Origin: Streptomyces sp. CG 926
GTDB lineage: Bacteria > Actinomycetota > Actinomycetes > Streptomycetales > Streptomycetaceae
Assembly (NCBI RefSeq): GCF_003148825.1
Contig: NZ_QGGZ01000016.1
Span: 1-64,000 of the forward strand
Length of the DNA stretch: 64,000 nt
Reading direction: 5' to 3'
Of this stretch, positions 17,064-25,418 are shown one piece after another. Made by a program: the position numbers and the translations under genes. The notes beneath the pieces are model-generated. The model made no database searches and had not been told where the DNA came from. It worked only from the letters and a program-made list of their open reading frames with translations. Position 1 is the first letter of the stretch, and each line of letters starts with the position of its first letter.

Positions 17064-17516
17064 GTGCAGATCGCGCCCTGGACGCATGTTGTCGCGGAGC
17101 AAGGCGCCATGCCTGTGGACCTGTTGCTGCCCAGGACCGGCACGACGTACGTGGTGCGCCTCGACGGCCGTGAGATGGGGGACGCGGACGCGGTCTTCCT
17201 GCAGTTCTACGACGGGCTCAGGCTGCCGGACTACTTCGGGTGGAACTGGAACGCCCTCTTCGACTGTCTGCGCGATCTGCACTGGCTGCCCGCAGAGCAC
17301 TACGTCCTCATCATCGAGGCCGCGGACGAGATACTGCCGGGCGATACCGCCGGACAACAGTTGCTCTTCAGGACCCTGTTGAGGGCAGGGCGGCGATGGT
17401 CCCACACCAGGCCTCTCGACGGCGTCGATCTCAGCAGGCTCGTGATCGTCCTGTCCTGCGCGGAGGCATCCGTTGCGAACCTGTCGGAACAGCTGCGCCG
17501 GTGTGAGGACGAGTAG
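17064..17516 (+). CDS. Barstar-family ribonuclease inhibitor
   Basis: A 150-residue protein carrying the barstar signature LRLPDYFGWNWNALFDCLRDL, the helix that blocks barnase-type RNase active sites, followed by the VLIIEAADEIL strand. GTG 17064 has GGGAGG seven bases upstream. No barnase or other ribonuclease toxin gene is adjacent, so this is a solitary immunity or regulatory barstar, as is common in Streptomyces. Confidence 0.88.
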   Translation: MQIAPWTHVVAEQGAMPVDLLLPRTGTTYVVRLDGREMGDADAVFLQFYDGLRLPDYFGWNWNALFDCLRDLHWLPAEHYVLIIEAADEILPGDTAGQQLLFRTLLRAGRRWSHTRPLDGVDLSRLVIVLSCAEASVANLSEQLRRCEDE

Positions 17517-17544
17517 GACGGGGGACGGGGCCGGGGACGGGTGA

Positions 17545-18774
17545 TCATCCCGTCAGGGAGTTCTCGGGCGCGAGGACCGCGGCGATGCGGGCGGCGATGG
17601 TCTGCGCCGTGTTGGTCTCGGGGCCCTTCGGGCCCACCGTCGTGGACACCGCGATGGCCAGGTGCTCGCTCGGGAGGTAGGCCTGGATGGCCGCGTATCC
17701 AGCGAAGGACGGGTTCGACTGGATCCAGCCGTTCTGGACGATCACCCCGTAGCCGAAGTGTCGGGCCGGGAGCTGGCGGAAGCAGTCCTTGGGCGCGCAG
17801 CCGGGGGTGTTGCCGCCCAGACCCACCGTGCCCGGGTCGAGCTGGACCTTGAAGCTCTGCGGCGAGAGGAGTTCCCCCGTACCCACCACCTCGGCCGAAC
17901 GGGCCAGGTCGCAGATGTGGGTGTTCAGGACGGCGCCGGGGGCCGTGGTCCAGGACGGATTCCAGTAGGTGGACTCCTCGTACTTGCCGCGCTCCGCGTC
18001 GAACGAGTGCAGGACGGGCTCCTCGATCTGGGGCGTGAAGCTGTTGAGGGTGTTGTCCAGCCCGGCGGGCCCTGTGATCTGCCGCTCCATCACCTTGGCC
18101 AGCGGCATGCCGGAGATCTTCTCCAGGGCCTGCCCGAGGAGCACGAAGTTGGCGTGGGAGTAGCTCCAGCTGGTCCCGGGCTCGTACAGCAGCGGGTGGG
18201 CGGCGGAGATGCCCACGAGCTCGTCGGGGGTCCACTGGCGGAACGGGTCGGCGTACAGGGCGGCGAGGAACTTCGGGTCCGGCACGTAATCGCGCAGGCC
18301 CGAGGTGGAGGCACCGAGCATCCGCAAGGTGATCTTGTCGGCGTGCGGGGCGTCGGGGAGCCAGCGCGAGATCGGGTCGTCGAGCTCGGCCTTGCCTTCC
18401 TCGACGAGTTGCAGCATGGCGATGCCCATGTAGACGATGGCCACCGAGCCGGCCCGGAAGTGCATGTCCGCAGTAGCCGGGACCCCCGTCATCGACTCGC
18501 CGAGAGCCCCGGTGACGATCTCCCGCCCGTCGCGCGTGACCCGCAGCACGACAGCGTTCAGGTCGAGTTCCTTCTGCGCCGCCTTGGCGATGTCCAGGAT
18601 CTGCTTCGCTTCGCCGCCGGACGGCTCGGGGGACGCCACGCACGAGGCGGCCGCGGAGCCCGCCCCGGTCGCCGCCCACGCGCCACCGGCCGGCAGGACC
18701 GTACCGAGCAGGGCGGTGGCGCACAGGAGCGCCGTCCGGGCCCGGCCCGGGTGCGCGGTCGTGACTCCGATCAT
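17545..18774 (-). CDS. Secreted serine-hydrolase fold protein without the catalytic lysine
   Basis: A 409-residue beta-lactamase/DD-peptidase-fold protein with a Sec signal (cleavage after GAWA-A near residue 35). The box that should be SxxK is Ser110-Val-Ala-Ile113 (FRAGSVAIVYM), and the YxN box is YSH (TSWSYSHANF). Similar 'GS.AI' members occur in mycobacteria as I recall, so this is probably a subfamily trait and not a recent mutation. It may be inactive, act as a binding protein, or use another general base. ATG 18774 has AGGAGA upstream. Compare the intact paralogue at 54060-55319. Confidence 0.8.
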   Translation of the reverse strand: MIGVTTAHPGRARTALLCATALLGTVLPAGGAWAATGAGSAAASCVASPEPSGGEAKQILDIAKAAQKELDLNAVVLRVTRDGREIVTGALGESMTGVPATADMHFRAGSVAIVYMGIAMLQLVEEGKAELDDPISRWLPDAPHADKITLRMLGASTSGLRDYVPDPKFLAALYADPFRQWTPDELVGISAAHPLLYEPGTSWSYSHANFVLLGQALEKISGMPLAKVMERQITGPAGLDNTLNSFTPQIEEPVLHSFDAERGKYEESTYWNPSWTTAPGAVLNTHICDLARSAEVVGTGELLSPQSFKVQLDPGTVGLGGNTPGCAPKDCFRQLPARHFGYGVIVQNGWIQSNPSFAGYAAIQAYLPSEHLAIAVSTTVGPKGPETNTAQTIAARIAAVLAPENSLTG

Positions 18775-19308
18775 GGCGATCTCCTGCCGCGAAGAGCCCC
18801 TCGGGACAAGGCCCACCTTTCGATGGAACGCCCGCCGCGCGGGTTGGGCCAGTCGGCGCGACGACGCGGCCCTCCCGGTCCGTCGCGACCCGCGACGACA
18901 GGCGCGGCCGGGCCTTCCTCGGTACGGCCGTCGCGGCCGCCCTGATCATCCGGCCGCGGTCATGGAACGACGTGCTCGTCCTCCGCCCCGTACTGAGGCT
19001 GCTCGGCGCCGGGGCGGCAGGCGATGACCGGCGTCATGCAGCCCGCTCCAGGCCGAGTGATCATTGGACACCAGCACCTGGGCCGACGGGGCCGCCGCAG
19101 CAGCGACCACGGCAGGCCGGCCTGATCGCTCAGATCGCAGAAGTGGTCGAAGAGCGCGTACACGGTGTGGCCCTTCGGGAGAGGCGCCGACCTCGGTGCA
19201 CCCCTGTGACCGCACGACACAGCAGGGGACGGCAGGGGGCCGTCCTCCCGGCAACGTGTGGTTCCGCCCGCCCAGGGAGGTGAGCGGGACCCCTGTTATC
19301 GTGCGTCG
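18775..19308. other. 534-bp region with a possible decayed ORF
   Basis: The minus strand has open stretches in two frames within 18946-19254, including GHTVYALFDHFCDLSDQAGLPW in one frame and MTPVIACRPGAEQPQYG ending at 18960 in the same frame but with a basic, low-quality middle. This could be a remnant gene with compensating frame changes. I cannot assign a family, and I see no intact gene here. The promoter of the VOC gene must lie at the right end. Confidence 0.3.
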
Positions 19309-19740
19309 ATGTCAACGATCAAGCAGTTCCAAGTGACCTTCGACTGCGCGGAACCCGCGCGCCTCGCCGCCTTCTGGTGCGAGGTGCTGGGGTACGTGGT
19401 GCCGACAGTCCCGGAGGGCTTCACCACGTGGGAGGAGTACCACCACTCGCTTCCGCCTGAGGATGAGGTCTACTTCGCGTGCACCGATCCCTCGGGTGTG
19501 GGCCCGCGCGTGCTCTTCCAGCGAGTTCCCGAAGGCAAGGTCGCCAAGAACCGCGTGCATCTCGATGTGCGGGTCGGCACCGGCCTCGTAGGTGACGAGC
19601 GCCTGGCAACACTTGAAGCCGAATGCGCACGGCTGATGGAGCTCGGCGGGAAGCACGTGCTGACGCAGCGCGCCGATGCCGTCAACGAGTCGTGCATCAC
19701 CATGCAGGACATCGAGGGCAACGAGTTCTGCCTCGCCTGA
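19309..19740 (+). CDS. VOC (glyoxalase/bleomycin-resistance) superfamily protein
   Basis: A 143-residue protein beginning FQVTFDCAEPARLAAFWCEVLGY, the usual start of the actinobacterial glyoxalase-like subgroup. The second half has RVHLDVRVG and ends DIEGNEFCLA, where the Glu of NEFC is the customary metal ligand. Members bind a divalent metal or small hydrophobic compounds; no substrate can be named. It stands alone. Confidence 0.85.
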   Translation: MSTIKQFQVTFDCAEPARLAAFWCEVLGYVVPTVPEGFTTWEEYHHSLPPEDEVYFACTDPSGVGPRVLFQRVPEGKVAKNRVHLDVRVGTGLVGDERLATLEAECARLMELGGKHVLTQRADAVNESCITMQDIEGNEFCLA

Positions 19741-19794
19741 TTCGCCTGATTCGCCTCCGGGATTGCGAGGGGTGAGCCGTCTCCCGGGGACCTC

Positions 19795-20242
19795 TCAGGT
19801 CCCCCATGCGGCGGGAGCTGTCCCATGGGAGCGAGGTTGTGCGGTCGGGCGGTGCCGAGCGTGGCGTGTCGGCGCGCTTCCAGCCCGGCAGCTCTCCGCC
19901 CGGGTGCGGCGGTGGGGCATGAGGAGGCCGGTGCCCGGACGGCCGCCGTCGGCCCTCGTGAGGGTCTCGCCCACTGCGGCCTTCGCGCCGGACTCCTCCC
20001 GCGCCCGGCAGTCGTTGCGATGGCCGGGCAGGCTCACCGACCACGACGACCAGGCGGGTATCCGCGTTCATGACGACCTGTTGGTCGGTGGGAACCGGTA
20101 GTTCGAGCCGGTCGATGATGCGGTCGGCCGCCGACTTCGAGATGCCGAGCAGCGGGGCGAGTCGGCGCATCGTCAGGTTCGTGCGCCGGTCAGCGACGAC
20201 CAACAGCACCCGGGTCCTCCAGCGGCAGACCCCACGGCCCAC
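19795..20242 (-). pseudogene. Decayed IS5-family transposase
   Basis: The N-terminal part RTNLTMRRLAPLLGISKSAADRIIDRL is the HTH of the common Streptomyces IS5 (DDE_Tnp_4-type) transposase. It jumps, with roughly 40-50 residues missing, to QQVVMNADTRLVVVVGEP, then shifts frame to GHRNDCRAREESGAKAAVGETL and ADGGRPGTGLLMPHRR, and ends without the C-terminal region. Internal deletion, at least one frameshift and a lost 3' end show an old dead copy. No clear terminal inverted repeats were found around it. Confidence 0.75.
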
Positions 20243-20281
20243 GGCGCCCTTTGCAGAGCGAGATCACCTGCGGGACAACCC

Positions 20282-21520
20282 TCAGCCGGCCCAGCGGCCG
20301 GTGAGATAGGTGATGGCGACCGCGGTGGACAGGGGGGCCACGACGTAGAGGTAGGCGGTCTGTATCCGGGGGCGCTTCAGGCTCCAGGAGGCCAGGCCGA
20401 TCCACAGCGGCCACCACAGGAGGGTGGAGCGGGGGATGGACGTGTACCAGTACGAGGTGCCCAGGGCCCACAGCGTGAGGCCGATGTACAGGGCCTCGGG
20501 CCAGCGGCGGCCTCGGATCAGCAGGGCCAGCAGAACGACGCCGACCACCATGGCCAGCAGCTCCGCCTGCCACATCAGCGCGTAACCGGTGGGGTGGGTG
20601 TGCTGGAAGGCGGCGTCCCAGGTGTTCGCCCAGGCGTCCCACGGTGTGTGGAAGTCCCGGTACCAGCCGCGTTCCTGGGAGTGCTTCCAGGCCATCCAGT
20701 CCCCGGTCCGGGTCTGCAGGTACCAGCTGTAGAGCGCCGGGGCGAGGGCGGGCAGCACGAGCCACGGGGCCGAACGCCAGGCGGTGCGACCACGGGCGGT
20801 GAGGACGAAGTGGAGGGCGAGGGCGGCCGCGAGGAACAGCCCTGTGACGCGGACCGAGCTGGCGAGGCAGGCCAGTATCGCGGCGGCCGGCCAGTTCTGG
20901 CGCTGCGACGCCAGCCACGCGGGCAGGGCCAGCGCCAGGAACAGCGCTTCGGTGTAGCCGGCGGCGAGGAACACGGCGCACGGCGAGAGCAGCAGGAAGG
21001 CCACCGCACGGCGGCCCGTTTCGAGGTCGGCCAGGTGATGACGGGCGATCCGGGCGAGAGCCAGGACGGCGACGCCTCCCGAGACGAACGAGATCAGCGC
21101 TCCGGCCACGGCCCAGTCGGGGACCACGGTGTGGACGGCGCGCAGGACGAGGGGGAGGCCGGGGAGAAAGGCCTCGCGGTTGTCCCAGCCGGCCGTCCAG
21201 GGTCCGGCCTGGCCGGGGAAGTACCCGTCCTGGGCTATGTGGAGGTAGAACCACCAGTCCCACTGCTGCCAGGGCGCGAGCAGCGAGGCCGGTTCACGGG
21301 CCTCGCCGTCGGTGGGGAACAGCCAGCTGACGGCGCCGGCGGTGGCCCAGATGCCGATACGGGTCAGCAGGTACAGCCACATCACCTCGCGCTCACCCGG
21401 GCCGAGGCGCAGGAACGGGGGGAGGGAGCGACGGGGGCGTCGGCCGGTCTCGTGCACCGGCGGCCAGGTGGTGGGCGAGTCGGGGAACTCGACCGGTCGC
21501 CTGGGGGTTGAAACGGGCAT
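20282..21520 (-). CDS. Integral membrane glycosyltransferase, PIG-V/mannosyltransferase type
   Basis: A 412-residue protein with a cytoplasmic N-terminus of about 50 residues and roughly ten hydrophobic segments. The first lumen-like loop has the diagnostic QWDWWFYLHIAQDGY followed by FLPGLPLVLR, the GT-C type acidic-aromatic loop of PIG-V (GPI mannosyltransferase 2-like) proteins in actinobacteria, which use polyprenyl-phosphate sugar donors. WYRDFHTPWDAWANTW and TSYWYTSIPRSTLL are further conserved loops. ATG 21520 has AGGAGAT upstream. Probably transfers mannose to a cell-surface acceptor; the acceptor is unknown. Confidence 0.85.
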   Translation of the reverse strand: MPVSTPRRPVEFPDSPTTWPPVHETGRRPRRSLPPFLRLGPGEREVMWLYLLTRIGIWATAGAVSWLFPTDGEAREPASLLAPWQQWDWWFYLHIAQDGYFPGQAGPWTAGWDNREAFLPGLPLVLRAVHTVVPDWAVAGALISFVSGGVAVLALARIARHHLADLETGRRAVAFLLLSPCAVFLAAGYTEALFLALALPAWLASQRQNWPAAAILACLASSVRVTGLFLAAALALHFVLTARGRTAWRSAPWLVLPALAPALYSWYLQTRTGDWMAWKHSQERGWYRDFHTPWDAWANTWDAAFQHTHPTGYALMWQAELLAMVVGVVLLALLIRGRRWPEALYIGLTLWALGTSYWYTSIPRSTLLWWPLWIGLASWSLKRPRIQTAYLYVVAPLSTAVAITYLTGRWAG

Positions 21521-21649
21521 ATCGGTATCTCCTGGCCGTCTGAAGGCGTGCGGAGTCACCGGCCCTGGTGCGGGCCGGTGTCCACGGGCGATGTGCTGCG
21601 GGCGGAGGGGGAGCTGGACGGAGGTGGAGCGGGAGGAGGAGAGGGGCTC

Positions 21650-22087
21650 CTACCGCGGGGAAGTCGCGGACGTGCTCGGGTTCACGGTCCCGGTGCGATG
21701 GCCCTGCGGCGCCGTCGTGTTGCTCGGCGGCATCATGCTGTTGCTCGGCGGCGGCGATGTGGTGGTGCGCGGCGGCGGCGCGGAGTTGAACGTCGGTGTC
21801 GTCGAGTTGGACGGCGGGGACGGCGCGGACGTCGGGGACGGGGCCACGGGAGAGGGGGTGGTCGCGGGCAGGGTCGGAACCGGCTCCCCCGGAAGGAGCG
21901 CGGACACGGCGGCACCGGATCCGGCGAGCACCAGCAGACAGGCGGCGGCGATGCCGATGATCCGGTGTCGGCGGTGCCGTTCGCCCCGCCGTTCGATGAC
22001 GGCGACGGGCGGGGTCGTGCTCGCGGCCTGCCCGGCGGAGGCCGCCTCCCGGAACAGGGACCGCAGCGGGTCATGGGAGTCAGGCAT
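21650..22087 (-). CDS. Single-pass membrane protein coupled to the ECF sigma factor
   Basis: A 145-residue protein: a cytoplasmic N-terminus of about 40 residues (PDSHDPLRSLFREAASAG), one membrane segment (IIGIAAACLLVLAGSGAAV), then an extracytoplasmic Ser/Thr/Pro-rich tail. The first 8 bp overlap the sigma gene (ATGCCTGA), implying coupled translation. Position and topology suggest a partner or antagonist of the sigma factor, but the N-terminus lacks a recognisable zinc anti-sigma motif (HxxxCxxC), so the role is inferred from context alone. Confidence 0.65.
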   Translation of the reverse strand: MPDSHDPLRSLFREAASAGQAASTTPPVAVIERRGERHRRHRIIGIAAACLLVLAGSGAAVSALLPGEPVPTLPATTPSPVAPSPTSAPSPPSNSTTPTFNSAPPPRTTTSPPPSNSMMPPSNTTAPQGHRTGTVNPSTSATSPR

Positions 22088-22577
22088 CGGGAGCCTCCTC
22101 AATGCGGGGGTCCTGCAGATGGCGGGAGAGCGTGACCCGACCCCGGGACAGGTGGGTCTTGATCGTGCTCGCGGACAGCGAGGTCTCGGCGGCGATCTGC
22201 TCGACCGTCAGATCGCACACGTAGTGCAGCGCCATGGTCCGGCGCTGCTTCAGGGGTAGTTGCCGCAGTGCCTCGACGAGTGCCACCGCCTCCGGCCCGG
22301 GCCCCTCCACGTGGCCGGCCGGGGCGGTCCGCTGCCATGCGTCGGCGGTGCGCCGACGCCCGCGCCAGCGGCTGACGGCGAGCCGCCACGCGACCGTACG
22401 GATCCACGCCTCGGGCCTGCCGTCCCGGTCCAGCTGGCGCCGGCGGCCCCATCCCCTGACGAAGGCCTCCTGCACCACGTCCTGCGCCTCGTGGTGGTCA
22501 CCGAGCATCACGTAGAGCTGTCCTGTGAGCCGTCCTGCCGCTTGCGCGTAGAACTCCTCGAACTCCTCGATGGTCAA
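22080..22577 (-). CDS. ECF RNA polymerase sigma factor
   Basis: A 165-residue group IV sigma factor. Region 2 is FEEFYAQAAGRLTGQLYVML followed by GDHHEAQDVVQEAFVRGW; region 4 is LPLKQRRTMALHYVCDLTVE with the HTH IAAETSLSASTIKTHLSRGR. TTG 22577 is preferred because AGGAG lies seven bases upstream and the start then meets the conserved FEEFYA helix; the open frame upstream is poor coding. It is the first gene of a two-gene operon with the membrane protein at 21650. Confidence 0.88.
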   Translation of the reverse strand: MTIEEFEEFYAQAAGRLTGQLYVMLGDHHEAQDVVQEAFVRGWGRRRQLDRDGRPEAWIRTVAWRLAVSRWRGRRRTADAWQRTAPAGHVEGPGPEAVALVEALRQLPLKQRRTMALHYVCDLTVEQIAAETSLSASTIKTHLSRGRVTLSRHLQDPRIEEAPDA

Positions 22578-22855
22578 AAAATCGCTCCTGAATCCATGTG
22601 TCCCTCTCACCGGGCATACGCCCCCCGCACCCCATCCGGTCGACACCGGACGACAGATCGTTGTGTGAGTGCCGTCACACGGGCGGTGGGTCGGGGAAGC
22701 GCGCGGGGTACTCATCGTCGTGGCGGCCACGGCGGGGCGGAGCGGCGGCGCCACCGTTCCACCGGGTGAACGGACCCGGGCCTACGGGGTCCCCTGACAC
22801 CGACGGCCGCGCCGAGCGGCGCGCGGAACGCGAGGAAATGGGCCCGGCGCAGCAG

Positions 22856-22887
22856 AAGGGCCCGGATCCATGAGGATCCGGGCCCTT
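22856..22887 (-). terminator. Terminator of the tRNA-fMet transcript
   Basis: Perfect 14-bp stem AAGGGCCCGGATCC (22856-22869) and GGATCCGGGCCCTT (22874-22887) with an ATGA loop, eight bases after the tRNA 3' end on the minus strand. Confidence 0.8.
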
Positions 22888-22895
22888 CCGTGCAG

Positions 22896-22969
22896 TAGCG
22901 GGGACAGGATTTGAACCTGCGACCTCTGGGTTATGAGCCCAGCGAGCTACCGAGCTGCTCCACCCCGCG
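22896..22969 (-). tRNA. Initiator tRNA-fMet (CAU anticodon)
   Basis: On the minus strand a complete 74-nt cloverleaf: acceptor CGCGGGG...CCCCGCT-A, D-arm GAGCAGCTCGGTAGCTC, anticodon stem-loop CTGGGCTCATAACCCAG, T-arm GCAGGTTCAAATCCTGT. Three consecutive G:C pairs at the base of the anticodon stem and the unpaired first acceptor base (C1 opposite U72) are the initiator hallmarks. CCA is not encoded. A hairpin terminator follows immediately. Confidence 0.97.
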
Positions 22970-23210
22970 TCGGTAGACCTCACAGTACGGCATCCCGAGG
23001 GCGGTGCTCGACGCATTTCTCCGCGGTCGCGCCCGGAGTGTGCGCGAAAGGGCTGAATCTCGCCCCGAAGGCGAGATCATTCCCCCTGGTGACAGTGCGT
23101 GCAGGCGTGTACCTTCACGGGTAGCTGTCGTGGTTCCAAGTGCCTTGCCCGTGCCTTCTGGTGTGGGCAGTTTTGCTGTGTTGTGCCGTAGGACCAGGGC
23201 GATCACCTCC

Positions 23211-23233
23211 GTCTTCCACGCCGTGTGGAAGAC
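23211..23233 (+). promoter_or_regulatory. Leader hairpin before the cold-shock gene
   Basis: GTCTTCCAC-5 nt-GTGGAAGAC forms a perfect 9-bp stem 11 bases before the ribosome site (GGGAAGG, 23244-23250) of the cold-shock gene. Cold-shock mRNAs commonly carry structured leaders that change with temperature, so a regulatory role is plausible but unproven. Confidence 0.5.
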
Positions 23234-23257
23234 GTACGTCAACGGGAAGGCATGAAC

Positions 23258-23461
23258 ATGGCTACGGGAACTGTGAAGTGGTTCAACTCGGAAAAGGGCT
23301 TCGGCTTCATCGCCCAGGACGGCGGCGGCCCGGACGTCTTCGCCCACTACTCGGCGATCAACGCCTCTGGCTACCGTGAGCTCCAGGAGGGTCAGGCCGT
23401 GACCTTCGACATCACGCAGGGCCAGAAGGGCCCGCAGGCGGAGAACATCACCCCCGCCTGA
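23258..23461 (+). CDS. CspA-family cold-shock protein
   Basis: A 67-residue single cold-shock domain: ATGTVKWFNSEKGFGFIAQD includes RNP1 (KGFGFI), and RNP2 is VFAHYSAI. It binds single-stranded RNA/DNA and melts RNA structure. ATG 23258 is chosen for correct spacing from GGGAAGG; ATG 23252 would place it one base away. It is monocistronic, with a strong terminator downstream and a hairpin in the leader. Confidence 0.95.
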   Translation: MATGTVKWFNSEKGFGFIAQDGGGPDVFAHYSAINASGYRELQEGQAVTFDITQGQKGPQAENITPA

Positions 23462-23547
23462 TCCCGGACGACGGCCCGGCCTGACCGCCGGGCTCCGGAG
23501 AACCGTTTCCCCGCCCCGCCCGTTCGCTGAACGGGCCGCGGGGAAGA

Positions 23548-23580
23548 ACAGGGCCGTGCGGCGACGCCGCACGGCCCTGT
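23548..23580. terminator. Strong terminator after the cold-shock gene
   Basis: Perfect 15-bp stem ACAGGGCCGTGCGGC / GCCGCACGGCCCTGT with a 3-nt GAC loop followed by TTCGTTTC. It lies between two convergent genes and can act on both strands. Confidence 0.85.
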
Positions 23581-23624
23581 TTCGTTTCCCTGGTTCCCCG
23601 AACGGGTGACCCCTGCGGACGGGA

Positions 23625-24920
23625 TCAGGCCGGCCGTCTCAGCGGCGGACGGGTTCTGACGCGCCGCAGCCCCCGGACGCGGATCGCGGCGCCGATCACG
23701 GCGAGCGCGACGGTCGCGAGCCCGGAGGCCGCCAGCACCTGCCGGGGGCCGAGGAGCGCGATCAGCGGGCCGCCGAGCGCGGTACCCACCGGTCCGGCGG
23801 TCAGGAGGGCGGCGCTGCGGGCGGCGAGGACCGTGGTCAGCGCGGCGGCCGGGGTGCGCTCCTGGAACAGGGTGTAGGACAGCGCCGTGAACGGACCGTA
23901 GATCAGGCCGCCGAGGGTGAAGCAGGCCAGGGTGACGACCGCGGGCGCGCCGAGACCGAAGGGTACGAGCGCCAGCCCCCACCCGGCGACGATCCCCAGG
24001 GTCACCGGCCAGAGCGGGAACCGGCGCAGGGCGCCCGCGGCCAGGCCGCCCAGCACCGCGCCCGCTCCGAACAGCGTCCAGTACAGCCCGAGCAGGCCCG
24101 CCCCGGCGTGCAGGTCGTCGGTGACGTGCAACGGGAGCGCGACCTCCGCCGGCCCGTAGAGGAAGTTGAAGAACCAGGTCAGGGCGAGCACACCGAGTAG
24201 CTCGGGCTGCTTGCGCAGCAGTCGCAGGCCTGCCGCCGACCGGTCGGCGTCGACCGGCGCGGCCGCCGCCGGCTCCCCGTCCTCCTTGCCCCGCCCGGCC
24301 GCCGCGCCCCGCAGCCGTCCGACCTGGGCGGCGAGCACGGCGAAGGACAACGCGTCGAGGCCGATGAGCCAGGCCGGACCGATCACCGCTGCCAAGAACC
24401 CGGCGAGGGCGGGGCCGACCACGATGGAGGCCGAGACACTGGAACTGACCAGCGCGTTGGCGGCCAGCCGCTGGTCGGGCGGAAGTATCTGCGCGAGCAA
24501 GGAGTACCTGCCCGCGTTCCCCCAGGCGTGCAGGACGGACGAGCCCGCCAGCAGGGCCACGTACAGCACCGGGTGCAGCACCCCCGCGGCCCAGGCCAGC
24601 GGCACACAGCCGAGGAGCGCCGCGCGGATCCGGCTGTCGGCCGCCAGCAGCCGCCCGGCGGGAAGCCGGCGCAGCCACCGTCCGAAGAGCAGGGCTCCGG
24701 CGGCCCCGGGGAGCGCGTACGCGGCGAGCGCGGCACCCAGGAGCATCCCGGACTGCCCCGGGGGAGCGATTTCGATGGCCAGCCACGCCACGGCGACCAC
24801 GCTCATCCCGTCGCCGAGGTCGGAGGCCGCCAGTGCGGGCAGCAACCGCCGGAAGTCGGCATGGGCGAACAGCGGCCGATAGGCCTGGGGGAGGAGGCGA
24901 GTTGTCCGTACGCGAGTCAC
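23625..24920 (-). CDS. MFS efflux transporter (enterobactin exporter/MFS_3-like)
   Basis: About 431 residues from GTG 24920, with some twelve hydrophobic segments. The start PLFAHADFRRLLPALAASDLGDGM, the loop after TM2-3 FGRWLRRLPAGRLLAADSRIRAAL, and the central cytoplasmic loop fit drug-exporter-type MFS proteins. The frame is open to TTG 24941, but that codon lies inside the palindrome at 24937-24952 and has no ribosome site. It is divergent from a SoxR-like regulator, so it is probably an exporter of a redox-active or otherwise toxic compound induced through that regulator. Confidence 0.85.
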   Translation of the reverse strand: MTRVRTTRLLPQAYRPLFAHADFRRLLPALAASDLGDGMSVVAVAWLAIEIAPPGQSGMLLGAALAAYALPGAAGALLFGRWLRRLPAGRLLAADSRIRAALLGCVPLAWAAGVLHPVLYVALLAGSSVLHAWGNAGRYSLLAQILPPDQRLAANALVSSSVSASIVVGPALAGFLAAVIGPAWLIGLDALSFAVLAAQVGRLRGAAAGRGKEDGEPAAAAPVDADRSAAGLRLLRKQPELLGVLALTWFFNFLYGPAEVALPLHVTDDLHAGAGLLGLYWTLFGAGAVLGGLAAGALRRFPLWPVTLGIVAGWGLALVPFGLGAPAVVTLACFTLGGLIYGPFTALSYTLFQERTPAAALTTVLAARSAALLTAGPVGTALGGPLIALLGPRQVLAASGLATVALAVIGAAIRVRGLRRVRTRPPLRRPA

Positions 24921-24936
24921 CAGGTCAGACTCATGG

Positions 24937-24952
24937 TTCAAGCGCGCTTGAA
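24937..24952. promoter_or_regulatory. Palindromic MerR/SoxR-type operator
   Basis: TTCAAGCGCGCTTGAA is a perfect 16-bp palindrome. On the minus strand TTGACT lies just upstream and the palindrome fills the spacer toward the exporter gene, the typical MerR-family layout in which the regulator untwists an overlong promoter spacer. The CAAG...CTTG arms recall SoxR boxes. The -10 is not obvious. Confidence 0.65.
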
Positions 24953-24970
24953 GTCAAGGGGGAGTGACGG

Positions 24971-25363
24971 GTGCGACAGCTCGGGATCGGTGAGCTCGCT
25001 CGGCAGGTGGGGATGAATGCTTCGGGCCTGCGCTACTACGAGAGCGTCGGCCTGCTGCCGCCCGCCGAACGGGCCGCGGGTCGGCGGGTCTACCCGGCCG
25101 GTACCGTACGGCGGATCGCGCTGATCAAGATGGCCCAGCGGGCCGGTTTCACCCTGGCCGAGATCCGGGGCCTGCTCGACGGCGACGCCGAGCGCGGCGC
25201 CACCCGGCAGTGGCGCGCCCTCGCCGAGAGCAAGCTCCCGGAACTGGACCGGTTCATCGAGCAGACGCAGATCCTGCGGAACGCCGTGGCCGACTGCCTG
25301 GACTGCGGATGCATGAACTTCGAGAAGTGCGCGCTGCTCTCCGACGACGGCCCCGGCACCTGA
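24971..25363 (+). CDS. SoxR-like MerR-family regulator with a CX2CXCX5C cluster motif
   Basis: A 130-residue MerR protein. HTH: LGIGELARQVGMNASGLRYY plus ESVGLLPPAERAAGRRVY; dimer helix around 80-105; C-terminal Cys109, Cys112, Cys114 and Cys120 in CLDCGCMNFEKC, which is the SoxR [2Fe-2S] spacing exactly. SoxR senses redox-cycling compounds by oxidation of this cluster. It is shorter than E. coli SoxR, as I recall about 154 residues. GTG 24971 has GGGGAG upstream. The divergent MFS exporter across a palindrome is its likely target. A thiol-metal sensor is the alternative. Confidence 0.82.
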   Translation: MRQLGIGELARQVGMNASGLRYYESVGLLPPAERAAGRRVYPAGTVRRIALIKMAQRAGFTLAEIRGLLDGDAERGATRQWRALAESKLPELDRFIEQTQILRNAVADCLDCGCMNFEKCALLSDDGPGT

Positions 25364-25418
25364 TCCACACGCCCGTCACGGCTCACCGCCCGGCCGGGTC
25401 ACCACCGGCCGACCCGGC

